A DNA stretch of 34,239 nucleotides from Alphaproteobacteria bacterium (GTDB lineage Bacteria > Pseudomonadota > Alphaproteobacteria > Rhizobiales > OSC116): contig NVQL02000065.1 of assembly GCA_002400495.2 (NCBI GenBank), forward strand, positions 1-34,239, given 5' to 3'. Positions 6,846 to 14,712 of the stretch are shown one piece after another. The translations under genes were made by a program, and so were the position numbers. Positions within the stretch are counted from its first letter, which is position 1; each line of letters opens with the position of its first letter. The notes under the pieces were generated by a model. The model was given only the letters and a program-made list of their open reading frames with translations. It searched no databases and was not told the origin of the DNA.

Positions 6846-7268
6846 ATGCGAATTACCAATCAAAACCGCGCGTCTTCAGTGAGTAAAAAACGTAATACCA
6901 AGAAAACTAGCGGTGCGTCGGGTGATTTTCAACCCGTTGCGGATGAAGATGTTGCTGAAGTGAATGTTGCGGCGCCACTCTCGCCGATGCAACCTATTGC
7001 GGCTGTTGATAGCCTGCTTGCGGTGCAAGAAATTGAGCAAAAACAACAGCAAAAGAAGGCGATTGGCCGTAGCCATGAAATGCTTACATTGCTTGAAGAA
7101 ATTCGCATAGGCTTATTGTCTGGCCATATTCCTGAACAAAAAGTACATAGCCTTACAAAACTTGCTGATGAAGAGCGTCAGGCATTTGAAGATAAAGGCC
7201 TGAATAATGTTTTGGACGAGGTTAATTTGCGCGCGCAAGTGGAATTAGCTAAAATGCAACAACGCTAA
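6846..7268 (+). CDS. fliX: FliX-like flagellar assembly regulator
   Basis: 140 residues. The N-terminal half is hydrophilic and low in complexity (RASSVSKKRNTKKTSGASGD, then a Pro/Ala linker). The C-terminal half (about 75-140) is the conserved helical part with EMLTLLEEIRIGLLSG and EERQAFEDKGLNNVLDEVNLRAQVELAKM, typical of FliX. In Caulobacter FliX controls FlbD, the sigma-54 activator of class III flagellar genes, and couples it to class II assembly. As in Caulobacter, the gene is divergent from flgI. The start has AAGGA upstream. Two sigma-54 promoters in this window (6617 and 11604) are its expected indirect targets. Confidence 0.88.
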   Translation: MRITNQNRASSVSKKRNTKKTSGASGDFQPVADEDVAEVNVAAPLSPMQPIAAVDSLLAVQEIEQKQQQKKAIGRSHEMLTLLEEIRIGLLSGHIPEQKVHSLTKLADEERQAFEDKGLNNVLDEVNLRAQVELAKMQQR

Positions 7269-7384
7269 GATTATTAAGCTGGCTCGGACTTAATTATCAC
7301 TAATCGTTTATTTTTCATTACATATATACTTAATTCATTGAATCTTTAAGTAAAATTTAGTTACTAACCGAGGCTCAAAATCCA

Positions 7385-7413
7385 TTGAAATATTATTATT
7401 TTGACTGTATAGT
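7385..7413 (+). promoter_or_regulatory. Sigma-70-type promoter of dksA
   Basis: TTGAAA (7385-7390), exactly 17 bases, then TATAGT (7408-7413). A short stem, CCCCC-AAAAT-GGGGG (7416-7430), follows at the expected transcription start. The remaining 7269-7515 gap shows no gene. Confidence 0.6.
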
Positions 7414-7521
7414 CGCCCCCAAAATGGGGGTGAATTAGATGACTGATGGTTATTTAATTTATGTGGGATAACGAAAGCTATTTGGTCACAGACCTATTAG
7501 CGGCTGATATTTGGAGTGGAT

Positions 7522-7938
7522 ATGGCTGTAGAATTAGAAAACGATTATGTACCTTCACCCGGCGAAGAGTTTATGAACGATAAGCAACAAGCTTATTTTT
7601 TCAATAAACTAACAGACTGGAAGAATGACATTTTAGATTTGAGCAAGGAAACTATACATTCCATGCAAGAAGAAAATGTGCATCACCCCGATTTGAATGA
7701 TCGGGCTTCATCTGAAACGGATAGGGCATTAGAATTGCGCACCCGTGACCGTCAAAGAAAATTAATTTCAAAAATAGATTCGGCCTTACGGCGTCTGGAT
7801 ATTGGCGAATATGGCTATTGCGAAGAAACCGGCAACCCAATTAATCTAAAGCGTTTAGCCGCAAGACCGATTGCCACTTTGTCGTTAGAAGCGCAAGAGA
7901 AACACGAAAAACGTGAACGCGTCTACAGAGATGCATAA
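7522..7938 (+). CDS. dksA: DksA, RNA polymerase-binding transcription factor
   Basis: 138 residues from the ATG at 7522. GGAG at 7513-7516 is the ribosome binding site, so the in-frame GTG at 7516 that overlaps it is not the start. A coiled coil (about 25-90) has the tip residues Asp57, Asp60 and Ala62 (DLNDRA), followed by ETDRALELRTRDRQRK. The globular zinc-finger region has GEYGYCEETGNPINLKRLAA and RPIATLSLEAQEKHEKRERVYRD. Only one (Cys100) of the four usual zinc cysteines remains, which is the normal alphaproteobacterial form. DksA binds in the polymerase secondary channel and mediates ppGpp control of stable RNA and other promoters. The stop codon lies inside a long palindrome. Confidence 0.96.
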   Translation: MAVELENDYVPSPGEEFMNDKQQAYFFNKLTDWKNDILDLSKETIHSMQEENVHHPDLNDRASSETDRALELRTRDRQRKLISKIDSALRRLDIGEYGYCEETGNPINLKRLAARPIATLSLEAQEKHEKRERVYRDA

Positions 7939-8030
7939 TTCGCGTTGATCTTGGGCAGAATAAACCGCCTCATGGACTCATGTCCACTTCGCCGGTTTAT
8001 TCTTACAATATCTTAGCGAATTATGCATCT
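7929..8030. repeat. 102-base palindrome overlapping the end of dksA
   Basis: Outer arms AGATGCATAATTCGC (7929-7943) and GCGAATTATGCATCT (8016-8030) are perfect inverted repeats. Inner arms AGAATAAACCG (7957-7967) and CGGTTTATTCT are also perfect, and a third small stem, GGAC-TCAT-GTCC, sits in the centre. The unpaired bits between inner and outer stems are only partly complementary. The dksA stop codon lies in the left arm. It may be a terminator-like extended hairpin or a small palindromic insertion. Confidence 0.8.
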
Positions 8031-8078
8031 GCTCTGAGTGTGGTGCGTCGATTTTGGTTTGGGCTTGTTTGTTTGCGT

Positions 8079-8105
8079 AAAAAAACCGCAACCCTGAGGT
8101 TGCGG
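8079..8105 (-). terminator. Rho-independent terminator of the flgFGAH operon
   Basis: On the minus strand CCGCAACC-TCAG-GGTTGCGG is an 8-bp perfect stem with a tetraloop, followed by seven T (complement of 8079-8085). It lies about 50 bases after the flgH stop. Confidence 0.93.
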
Positions 8106-8154
8106 CGAGTTTGTGTGCCTCTAATGAGGCACGGCTGAATATGGTCGGTTACTT

Positions 8155-8949
8155 TTATTGAGCGGGTAACCAGGGTTCAATTTTTGAATTACGTAGCAAT
8201 ACATCTACGACTTGTTCGCCATAAGGTTTTCGTGCATCGCTTCGGCTATCATATGAAATGCGTGCCCCTGCAATGCGGTCGCTGTCTATTGTGTTGTCGC
8301 TTCTAATATCAATGGGGCGCACAATGCCGACAATGACCAATTCTCTAATTTCAGTATTGACCTGCACTTCTTGGCGGCCTTCAATCACTAGATTGCCATT
8401 GGGTAATTTTTGAACAATGATGGCGGAGAGTTTTATACTTATTTGTTCTTTACGATCAATAGAGCCATCGTTTGAAGAATTGCTGTTATTGTCAAAATCA
8501 ACTAAATTTGTGGTGTCTATTTCTAAATCAGGTAGCGCTTCGGCAAGGGCTTTCATAAGGCCACCAAAGGCGTTAATGCCATATTGTTCGTTGGAGGCTT
8601 GGCCACGTGAGGATGTGTTGTTAATTTTTGCGTTGTCTGAAATATCGATGTTAATGGACAGAATGTCACCAACATTTGCAGCGCGGTTATCGCCAAAAAA
8701 AGAGCCATTACCTTGTGACCATAATGAGTCGCCATATTGTTCGCGGCCATTCTGTTCATAGCCATATTTCATGTCCAATGGCATTTGAACGGGGCTATAA
8801 CCGACTTGTTCGGTTGGAACTTCTATCGGGACTGCATCAGGTGCGTCTGGCTCGGCTTTTCTTAAGCGATCGCCAGCGCCTGCGCTACATGCTGTGAGTA
8901 CAGACAGGGCGATGAGCGACCCAGATATTTTAAAAATTTTATTTGTCAT
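8155..8949 (-). CDS. flgH: Flagellar L-ring lipoprotein FlgH
   Basis: 264 residues if it starts at the ATG at 8949 (MTNKIFKISG), which has AGG 8 bases upstream. The in-frame ATG at 8967 has no ribosome binding site. A lipoprotein signal peptide with lipobox LTAC places the mature Cys near residue 21. FlgH features: SLWSQGNGSFFGDNRAANVGD, DILSINIDISDNAKIN, KLPNGNLVIEGRQEVQVN, ELVIVGIVRPIDI, and the end GEQVVDVLLRNSKIEPW. It forms the L ring in the outer membrane around the distal rod. It is the last gene of flgF-flgG-flgA-flgH and follows flgA by a few bases. A strong terminator follows it. Confidence 0.97.
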   Translation of the reverse strand: MTNKIFKISGSLIALSVLTACSAGAGDRLRKAEPDAPDAVPIEVPTEQVGYSPVQMPLDMKYGYEQNGREQYGDSLWSQGNGSFFGDNRAANVGDILSINIDISDNAKINNTSSRGQASNEQYGINAFGGLMKALAEALPDLEIDTTNLVDFDNNSNSSNDGSIDRKEQISIKLSAIIVQKLPNGNLVIEGRQEVQVNTEIRELVIVGIVRPIDIRSDNTIDSDRIAGARISYDSRSDARKPYGEQVVDVLLRNSKIEPWLPAQ

Positions 8950-8970
8950 GGTTTCAGCCTGCTTCATGGA

Positions 8971-9963
8971 TTAATTTGATGCGATTTTCGCATTCGTTTT
9001 TGTTGAGTTGATGGTCATTGCCTGATCTATGCCAGTGACAATGGCGTCAATTTGTTTGCCCGATTGTAGGTTTAATACACGGATAATGGTGCCATCAGCA
9101 CCTGTTGTGAGTGCGCGGGCTTTAATGTTTAATTCAACGCGACCCACTTTGAATTGCAGTGTGATGATGGTGTTTTTCTTAACTAAATCTGCATATTTTA
9201 ACAGGCTTTCACTGAGCGGAAGCATGGCTCGGATGCTGTTTCTTGCTGATTTGCCGATAATGTCTTCGGCATTTAGCATGACATTTCCAGCCACTCTGCG
9301 GCTATTAAGCTGAATATATTTAATGTCTGAAGCTTTGATGATTTCATCGCGTCTGAAGTTGCTTGCGAGAACTGGCACGTTCACCATATTTTCTATGACG
9401 CCACTAATTTGTCGGCTTTTGCGCTGGTCATCTATTGTGTAACTAATTTTTGCACTAAATTGATCGTTAAATGGGCGGTAGACGAAATTTGAAATTTCAA
9501 ATTTAGCAAAATCATTAGCGGCAATGGTGATGTCGTTAAATTGATTGGTAAGGTTGATGCGGGTATTATTGGCATCGCCAGAGAGATGTTGATTGCCAAA
9601 AGCATAGTCGGCAATGATGTTTTTGATGGCATCATAATCAATGAGTCTGGCCTTGCGGGTGATGGTGACTTTGGCGTAATTGTGAATATTTTGCCAATCA
9701 AGATCGTATTTAATGGCAATGGCTTCTAAATTCTCAATCGAAAGAACGCCTTTGCGACCTAGGGGCGGGGCTTGGAATAATTTATCATCTGAAAAAGGGC
9801 CTGCGACATCAAAAATATCACTTAGACGCACTACATTTTCGTTGACTATAATTTGATTGGAGTTGAGCGTGTGAGCTTGTGCAAAATGCGGAACCAGCAA
9901 GCATGCAATGCATATGGCTAATAATGTATAAGCTTTAGGTTTTAAATTTTTGAACGGGCTCAT
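8971..9963 (-). CDS. flgA: Flagella basal body P-ring formation protein FlgA
   Basis: 330 residues with a signal peptide (YTLLAICIACLLV, cleavage near FAQA). The C-terminal half has the SAF-like fold: VPVLASNFRRDEIIKASDI, NVMLNAEDIIGKSARNSI, PLSESLLKYADLVKKNTIIT, GRVELNIKARALTTGADG and VLNLQSGKQIDAIVTG. FlgA is a periplasmic chaperone for FlgI P-ring assembly. It sits between flgG and flgH in one minus-strand operon. The length suits the longer alphaproteobacterial FlgA, with an extra N-terminal domain. Confidence 0.96.
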   Translation of the reverse strand: MSPFKNLKPKAYTLLAICIACLLVPHFAQAHTLNSNQIIVNENVVRLSDIFDVAGPFSDDKLFQAPPLGRKGVLSIENLEAIAIKYDLDWQNIHNYAKVTITRKARLIDYDAIKNIIADYAFGNQHLSGDANNTRINLTNQFNDITIAANDFAKFEISNFVYRPFNDQFSAKISYTIDDQRKSRQISGVIENMVNVPVLASNFRRDEIIKASDIKYIQLNSRRVAGNVMLNAEDIIGKSARNSIRAMLPLSESLLKYADLVKKNTIITLQFKVGRVELNIKARALTTGADGTIIRVLNLQSGKQIDAIVTGIDQAMTINSTKTNAKIASN

Positions 9964-9999
9964 TTTAATGTCTCAATTTATTGTCGGGGTTATTTAGTG

Positions 10000-10785
10000 T
10001 TATTTAAGTCTGGCAGTTACAGACATCATTTCATCTGACACGGTGATTACTTTTGAATTCATTTCGTAAGCTCGTTGGGCAGCAATGAGGTCGGAAATTT
10101 CTTGCACGGCGTTAACGTTGGAGTCCTCAACATATTTTTGCAATAAGCTGCCTGCGCCGTTATTGGTGGCAATGACCGCATTGGCTGCGCCTGATGAGGG
10201 GGTTTCTAGCAATAAGTTATCGCCGATGGCTTCAAGGCCCGCTTTATTGGCAAAACGGGTTAGGGTGATTTGGCCCAAATTGGTGGCAGCGGCATCTTGG
10301 CCTACAAAAGCTTGAACCGTTCCATCAACACTGATGGCAACGTCTCGGGAGTCTGCGGGGATGACGATATTGGGAACCAGTTGATAGCCATCTAAGGTGA
10401 CCATATTGCCTTCGTCATCGCGCTCGAATGTGCCATCTCTGGTGTAAGCGGTTTGGCCATTGGGCATTTGAATTTGGAAAAAACCTTCACCTCTGATGGC
10501 GAGGTCTAATGTTTTGTCGGTTGGGGTTAATGTGCCTTGGGACATGATGCGGTAAGTGGCGCCCGTTTTAACACCTGCACCGATTTGAATGCCAGATGGC
10601 ACTGTGCTGCCATCACCTGATGTGCTGGCACCACCACGGCGCAAATTTTGATAAAGCAGATCTTGGAATTCAGCACGTTGGCGCTTGTAGCCAGTGGTAC
10701 GCATGTTGGCAATGTTATTGGATATTACGTCAACGTTAAGCTGTTGAGCCATCATACCAGTGGATGCAATGTGTAAAGATTTCAT
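10000..10785 (-). CDS. flgG: Flagellar distal rod protein FlgG
   Basis: 261 residues. N-terminal MKSLHIASTGMMAQQLNVDV followed by SNNIANMRTTGYKRQRAEFQ is diagnostic of FlgG, as are QGTLTPTDKTLDLAIRGEGFF and the C-terminal YVEDSNVNAVQEISDLIAAQ followed by RAYEMNSKVITVSDEMM. It polymerises into the distal rod that passes through the P and L rings encoded next to it. It follows flgF with a 21-base gap in the same operon. Confidence 0.98.
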   Translation of the reverse strand: MKSLHIASTGMMAQQLNVDVISNNIANMRTTGYKRQRAEFQDLLYQNLRRGGASTSGDGSTVPSGIQIGAGVKTGATYRIMSQGTLTPTDKTLDLAIRGEGFFQIQMPNGQTAYTRDGTFERDDEGNMVTLDGYQLVPNIVIPADSRDVAISVDGTVQAFVGQDAAATNLGQITLTRFANKAGLEAIGDNLLLETPSSGAANAVIATNNGAGSLLQKYVEDSNVNAVQEISDLIAAQRAYEMNSKVITVSDEMMSVTARLK

Positions 10786-10806
10786 GGTTTTTTCCTATCT
10801 GAATGA

Positions 10807-11550
10807 TTAACTGACTTGGGCTAATTTATTGATTGAGTTGGTTTTTAATTCGCTCATTTTTTTGATCATATTGGCGCTACGCTCATAGGCGCGTTGCACT
10901 TCGATCATGCGGGTGAGTTGAACCACTGGATCTACATTTGATTTTTCGATTGTGCCTTGTGCTATGGTGATGTTTTCGGGCGCGGCTTGCTGCGGTGGCA
11001 CGGGAGATGAAAATAAGTTCCCACCTTCTTTTTGTAAGAGTTGTTCATTTTGAAAGATTGCAATGCCTATGGCACCTCTTACGCCTTCGCTGGTAGATAT
11101 GGTGCCGTCTTTTGCAATGTGAATGTTGGTTTCATTTTCTTCAAACTGAATGGGTTCGCCATCGACCAAAACGGGGAAGCCTGATAAATTGACCATTTGG
11201 CCATTTTGATCGAGCGAGAAATGACCGTCACGGCTATAGCGATTGCCATCTGGGGTTTGTAGGGTAAACCAGCCTTCACCATTAATGGCAACATCTAAGG
11301 GGTTGCCGGTGTTTTGCATTTCGCCAGTGGAGAAATCACGTTTTAGGCCGGTATCAGAAACATAAGATAAATAGTTAGAACCTGCTGAATGGTTTGGCAT
11401 GCTCGCACCTGGCATGACATATTCTTGCAGTATCAGGTCTTCGAGTTTAAAGCCTGCCGTATTCATATTGGCTAGATTGTTGGCCACAACATCCATTTGC
11501 CTTTTTAGGGCAACTTGTTGTGACAATCCGATTCTAATTGCGTTATTCAT
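10807..11550 (-). CDS. flgF: Flagellar proximal rod protein FlgF
   Basis: 247 residues. The start, MNNAIRIGLSQQVALKRQMD, then VVANNLANMNTAGFKLEDLI, is the N-terminal rod domain; GNPLDVAINGEGWFTLQTPD is the central motif. The C-terminal end, KSNVDPVVQLTRMIEVQRAY, is also typical of the rod family. FlgF is a rod subunit between the proximal rod and FlgG. It is the first gene of the flgF-flgG-flgA-flgH operon and has a sigma-54 element 54 bases upstream. Confidence 0.97.
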   Translation of the reverse strand: MNNAIRIGLSQQVALKRQMDVVANNLANMNTAGFKLEDLILQEYVMPGASMPNHSAGSNYLSYVSDTGLKRDFSTGEMQNTGNPLDVAINGEGWFTLQTPDGNRYSRDGHFSLDQNGQMVNLSGFPVLVDGEPIQFEENETNIHIAKDGTISTSEGVRGAIGIAIFQNEQLLQKEGGNLFSSPVPPQQAAPENITIAQGTIEKSNVDPVVQLTRMIEVQRAYERSANMIKKMSELKTNSINKLAQVS

Positions 11551-11603
11551 GGTTCAGCTCAATTATATTTAAGTCATGTTTTTTACATGTTGGCTATACA
11601 GGA

Positions 11604-11619
11604 GCATGAAGCGTGCCAA
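11604..11619 (-). promoter_or_regulatory. Sigma-54 promoter of the flgFGAH operon
   Basis: On the minus strand TTGGCACGCTTCATGC contains GG (11617-11616) and GC (11605-11604) separated by ten bases, and TTGGCACG is a full match to the -24 block. It points to flgF. Together with the flgI promoter it indicates a shared class III regulon. Confidence 0.85.
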
Positions 11620-11720
11620 TTTATAATGTTATATAAAACAAAGATTTAGAGACATTGCGTAATTAGCGCAATGGAAAGAGGCAAAAAGTGCAGGGCAAAA
11701 ATTGCCGCTTTTGTAAAAAG

Positions 11721-11735
11721 TTAATGATTCGTTAA
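11721..11735 (+). promoter_or_regulatory. CtrA-type box before fliL
   Basis: TTAA-TGATTCG-TTAAC fits the TTAA-N7-TTAAC recognition sequence of CtrA. It sits 98 bases before the fliL start, in the 282-base gap between flgF and fliL that otherwise shows no gene. In Caulobacter the fliLM operon is a CtrA target. Confidence 0.65.
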
Positions 11736-11832
11736 CTATAATTTATGTATGAATATAGTGAAAAGATTTATATGTTTTTTGCGAATCTGTCATAAAGGGC
11801 AGAGGCAGTTTTTACGTAGCGAATGAAATATT

Positions 11833-12348
11833 ATGGCGGAAACCGATGGCGAGGTCGAAGAGACCGAAGAAGCAGAAGCAGCTCCTACAGGTGGCGGCAA
11901 CAAAAAACTAATTATCATTATAGTGGCGGCGGTTCTTTTATTGGTCGTTGGTGGTGGAGCGGGTGCATATTTTATGGGTATGTTTGACCCAGAAATGCCG
12001 ATGGATGATATGGAGATGGTTGAACCAGTTAAAGAAAAAGTTGTTTATCAATATTATGACATGCCCGAAATGTTGATTAATCTGCAAGCTGATGGCGGGC
12101 AGGTGCGTTATTTGAAACTATTAATAAGTGTTGAATATGAACGAGGTATTAGCACTTCGGCGGTGATTGCAGCAAAGCCGCAAATTGAAGATTTGTTTCA
12201 AACTTATTTAAGAGAATTAACCCCGACTGAATTACAAGGGTCTATGGGGGTGTTTAGATTAAGAGAAGAGCTGCTAAAACGTATTAATTTAATTTTGGCG
12301 CCTGAGCATATTAACGGGATATTGTTTAAGAAGATTGTTGTGCAATAG
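11833..12348 (+). CDS. fliL: Flagellar basal body-associated protein FliL
   Basis: 171 residues. A short acidic cytoplasmic N-terminus (EVEETEEAEAAPTGGGNKK) is followed by one membrane segment (LIIIIVAAVLLLVVGGGAGA, about 27-48). The periplasmic domain contains VVYQYYDMPEMLINLQADGG, RYLKLLISVEYE, and the C-terminal LLKRINLILAPEHINGILFKKIVVQ-type end. FliL associates with the stator and stabilises MotAB. It is the first gene of a fliL-fliM-DUF6468-motE run, 47 bases before fliM, and is likely CtrA-controlled. Confidence 0.96.
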   Translation: MAETDGEVEETEEAEAAPTGGGNKKLIIIIVAAVLLLVVGGGAGAYFMGMFDPEMPMDDMEMVEPVKEKVVYQYYDMPEMLINLQADGGQVRYLKLLISVEYERGISTSAVIAAKPQIEDLFQTYLRELTPTELQGSMGVFRLREELLKRINLILAPEHINGILFKKIVVQ

Positions 12349-12395
12349 GCTTAAATTGAGAACGAAATAAGCATTTCGGTGCTTTTGAGGTAGAT

Positions 12396-13601
12396 ATGTC
12401 TGAAATAGATATTAATGATGGTGTTGAAGAAGATGACGGTGAAGACCTAACCGCGGACTGGGGTGCGGCGCTTCAAGAACAAGTTGAAGGCGAAGGTGGC
12501 ACGTTTGACGAAGACGTGGCGGCGCAGTGGGCCTCTATGATGGACGAACCCGACGATGAAGACGGGTCGCGCGGTGCAACTGAACGGGTATTGAACCAAG
12601 AAGAAATTGATGGCCTATTAGGCTTTGACCCTAATGAATTGGGCGAAAGTGAACAGCGCGGCATTGAATCCATCGTTAACTCGGCATTGGTATCTTATGA
12701 ACGTTTGCCGATGCTTGAAATTGTATTTGACCGCTTGGTGCGGTTGATGACCACTAGCTTACGTACGTTTACCTCTGATAATGTTGAGGTGAGCCTTGAC
12801 AATATATCATCCATTCGGTTTGAAGATTACCTGAATTCAATTCCTTTACCTGCGATCTTATCGGTATTTAAAGCTGTGGAGTGGGACAATTTTGGCCTGC
12901 TGACGGTTGATAGTAATTTGATTTATTCGATTGTGGATATTTTATTGGGTGGCCGGCGTGGTGTGAACAGCATGCGGGTTGAAGGCCGGCCTTATACCAC
13001 CATTGAAACCATGCTGGTCGAGCGGATGATTCAGGTTATTTTAAGCGATGCACGGGTGGCGTTTGAGCCGATTGGCAGTGTGAATTTTAAAATTGATAGA
13101 TTGGAAACTAACCCACGATTTGCGGCCATTTCGCGGCCACAAAATGCCGCTATTTTGGTTAAATTGCGCATCGATATGGAAGACCGTGGTGGGCATATTG
13201 AATTGATGTTGCCTTACGCGACTTTGGAGCCGATCCGCCATTTGCTGATGCAAGGCTTTATGGGTGAAAAATTTGGCCGTGATAGCATTTGGGAAGACCA
13301 TTTGGCCAGCGAAATTTGGCGCTCGGAAGTTGAAGTTGAGGCGGTTTTAGATGAATTTGAAATGCGGCTTGGTGACGTTATGAATTTTGAAGTGGGCCAA
13401 ACATTGATGTTGAATGTCGGCGAGAAAAGCGACATTGTTTTGCGGTGTGGCGAAGTGAATTTACTGACCGGCAAAATGGGTCGAAAAGCTGAACATATAG
13501 CCATATCTTTAAATAATAACTTATCGGGACGGACAACTGAGTTTTCATTGGGTGAGGCTCATGAAGATGAAAACGAGTTGCAAGCTGAAGGGGTAAATTG
13601 A
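12396..13601 (+). CDS. fliM: Flagellar motor switch protein FliM, extended N-terminus
   Basis: 401 residues. The CheY-binding motif VLNQEEIDGLLG lies at residues 65-76, not at the very N-terminus. It is preceded by an acidic extension with two tryptophan-centred repeats (ADWGAALQEQ near 20-29 and AQWASMMDEP near 43-52). The middle domain follows (SYERLPMLEIVFDRLVRLMT, IPLPAILSVFKAVEWDN, VDILLGGRRG), and the C-terminal SpoA domain (FEVGQTLMLNVGEKSDIVLR, GKMGRKAEHIAISL) completes the fold. FliM is the C-ring protein that receives CheY-P and switches rotation. The DUF6468 gene begins one or a few bases after its stop. Confidence 0.97.
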   Translation: MSEIDINDGVEEDDGEDLTADWGAALQEQVEGEGGTFDEDVAAQWASMMDEPDDEDGSRGATERVLNQEEIDGLLGFDPNELGESEQRGIESIVNSALVSYERLPMLEIVFDRLVRLMTTSLRTFTSDNVEVSLDNISSIRFEDYLNSIPLPAILSVFKAVEWDNFGLLTVDSNLIYSIVDILLGGRRGVNSMRVEGRPYTTIETMLVERMIQVILSDARVAFEPIGSVNFKIDRLETNPRFAAISRPQNAAILVKLRIDMEDRGGHIELMLPYATLEPIRHLLMQGFMGEKFGRDSIWEDHLASEIWRSEVEVEAVLDEFEMRLGDVMNFEVGQTLMLNVGEKSDIVLRCGEVNLLTGKMGRKAEHIAISLNNNLSGRTTEFSLGEAHEDENELQAEGVN

Positions 13602-13602
13602 C

Positions 13603-14631
13603 GTGAATATGGACTCTTTTTCGCTTATGGCTTTTTTGGAAATTGGCTTGTTTATTTTGTTATCCATTGGTTTGGTTTACATGATTAGCATCAATAAAAA
13701 ACTAAAAATGCTTAAAAGTGGTAGTGATGGTTTTAAAGCGGTGGTGATTGAGCTGAACCATGCGACGGAGAATGCCAAAACCGCCATACAGGGCTTGAAA
13801 TTAACTGTGAGAGATGCTGAGCATGGGCTTGACGGTAATTTGAAGCAAGCCCGATCGGTCACTGAAGAGTTGAAATATTTATTGAATCAGGGTGAGGCAT
13901 ATTCTGACGGTATGCAACCCAATAATGGGCGAAATACGCCCGCGCGGAGTGAAAATTTAAGAAATGTTCGCCCACCTGTTGTGCCGCAGAATAAAGCCAA
14001 AAACTTTGCCGACCAAACATTGGAAAAGGTGGCGCAGCAAAAACAAAGTTTGCCCAATCCAATTATGCACAGTCAAGAGCAGAGAGTTGAACCAGAATTG
14101 GGGCGAAATATTCCGTCTGAACACCGAGAAATGGCGTTGCAAGCACGTGAACAAGCGCTGAAATCTATCGCTGCTAAGAATGGTGTACAAAATAGACAAC
14201 GTTCTACATTGCAGCCAAATGCGCCCATAAGACAGGATGCAAACCGTTCGGGTTTGCAAAATACGGGGGCTGTTGGGCAAGCTAGGAATGTGCCAAATCG
14301 TAGCCCATCACATATGAGTCGCCAACCAACGAATTCGCGTAAATTGCCTGGTCGGGTTCAGCCATCTCGGCCAGCACAGGCACAGACTGGGCAGCTTGAT
14401 CAGATGAGCCTTAGCGATATGGTGGGACGGCATACGGAACTTGAGCGGCAAAGCTTTACGCAATCTGCCCCAGTGAACCCTTTAGCTGGTGATGATATAG
14501 CTGATGTGAATGCAGCAAACACCAAGCCACTAAGAGACAATGCCGATTCGTTAAGAAATAACGCTGATTCGTTAAGAAATAATGCGAGTAAGCGCGAAAG
14601 CCTGTTTGAAAAATTAAGTAGAACTAGATGA
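13603..14631 (+). CDS. DUF6468-type membrane-anchored flagellar cluster protein
   Basis: 342 residues. GTG at 13603 has GGGG 9 bases upstream, and an ATG at 13609 is the alternative. A single N-terminal membrane segment (about 7-29) is followed by a short helical region, ELNHATENAKTAIQGLKLTV to LKQARSVTEELKYLL, which resembles DUF6468, a domain found with FliM and MotE in Rhodospirillales-type flagellar operons. The remaining 230 residues are disordered and rich in Gln, Asn, Arg and Pro, ending in three 7-residue repeats (LRDNADS, LRNNADS, LRNNASK). Function is unknown. Its position between fliM and motE suggests a stator or switch accessory protein. The domain call is from memory of the family pattern. 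Confidence 0.75.
   Translation: MNMDSFSLMAFLEIGLFILLSIGLVYMISINKKLKMLKSGSDGFKAVVIELNHATENAKTAIQGLKLTVRDAEHGLDGNLKQARSVTEELKYLLNQGEAYSDGMQPNNGRNTPARSENLRNVRPPVVPQNKAKNFADQTLEKVAQQKQSLPNPIMHSQEQRVEPELGRNIPSEHREMALQAREQALKSIAAKNGVQNRQRSTLQPNAPIRQDANRSGLQNTGAVGQARNVPNRSPSHMSRQPTNSRKLPGRVQPSRPAQAQTGQLDQMSLSDMVGRHTELERQSFTQSAPVNPLAGDDIADVNAANTKPLRDNADSLRNNADSLRNNASKRESLFEKLSRTR
14530..14592 (+). repeat. Three 21-base tandem repeats inside the DUF6468-type gene
   Basis: Units begin at 14530, 14551 and 14572. The second and third share TTAAGAAATAA and are nearly identical, and the first is more diverged. They code for LRDNADS, LRNNADS and LRNNASK in frame, so changes in copy number would not break the gene. 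Confidence 0.85.
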
Positions 14632-14712
14632 TGTTTGAATGTCAAATATCTATAAAAAACAATGCGTATTTTGTTTTTTTGATTCAAAATTTGAAATGAA
14701 AAAGAGATTGAA

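Noticed and set aside
7516..7521. GTG start for dksA
   Set aside because: The GTG overlaps the GGAG ribosome binding site that serves the ATG at 7522.
7800..7860. DksA as a damaged protein lacking zinc ligands
   Set aside because: Alphaproteobacterial DksA proteins normally lack most of these cysteines, so the loss is a lineage trait, not damage.
11680..11720. Sigma-54 promoter for fliL on the plus strand
   Set aside because: GG doublets there do not have GC exactly ten bases later; the CtrA-type box explains the gap better.
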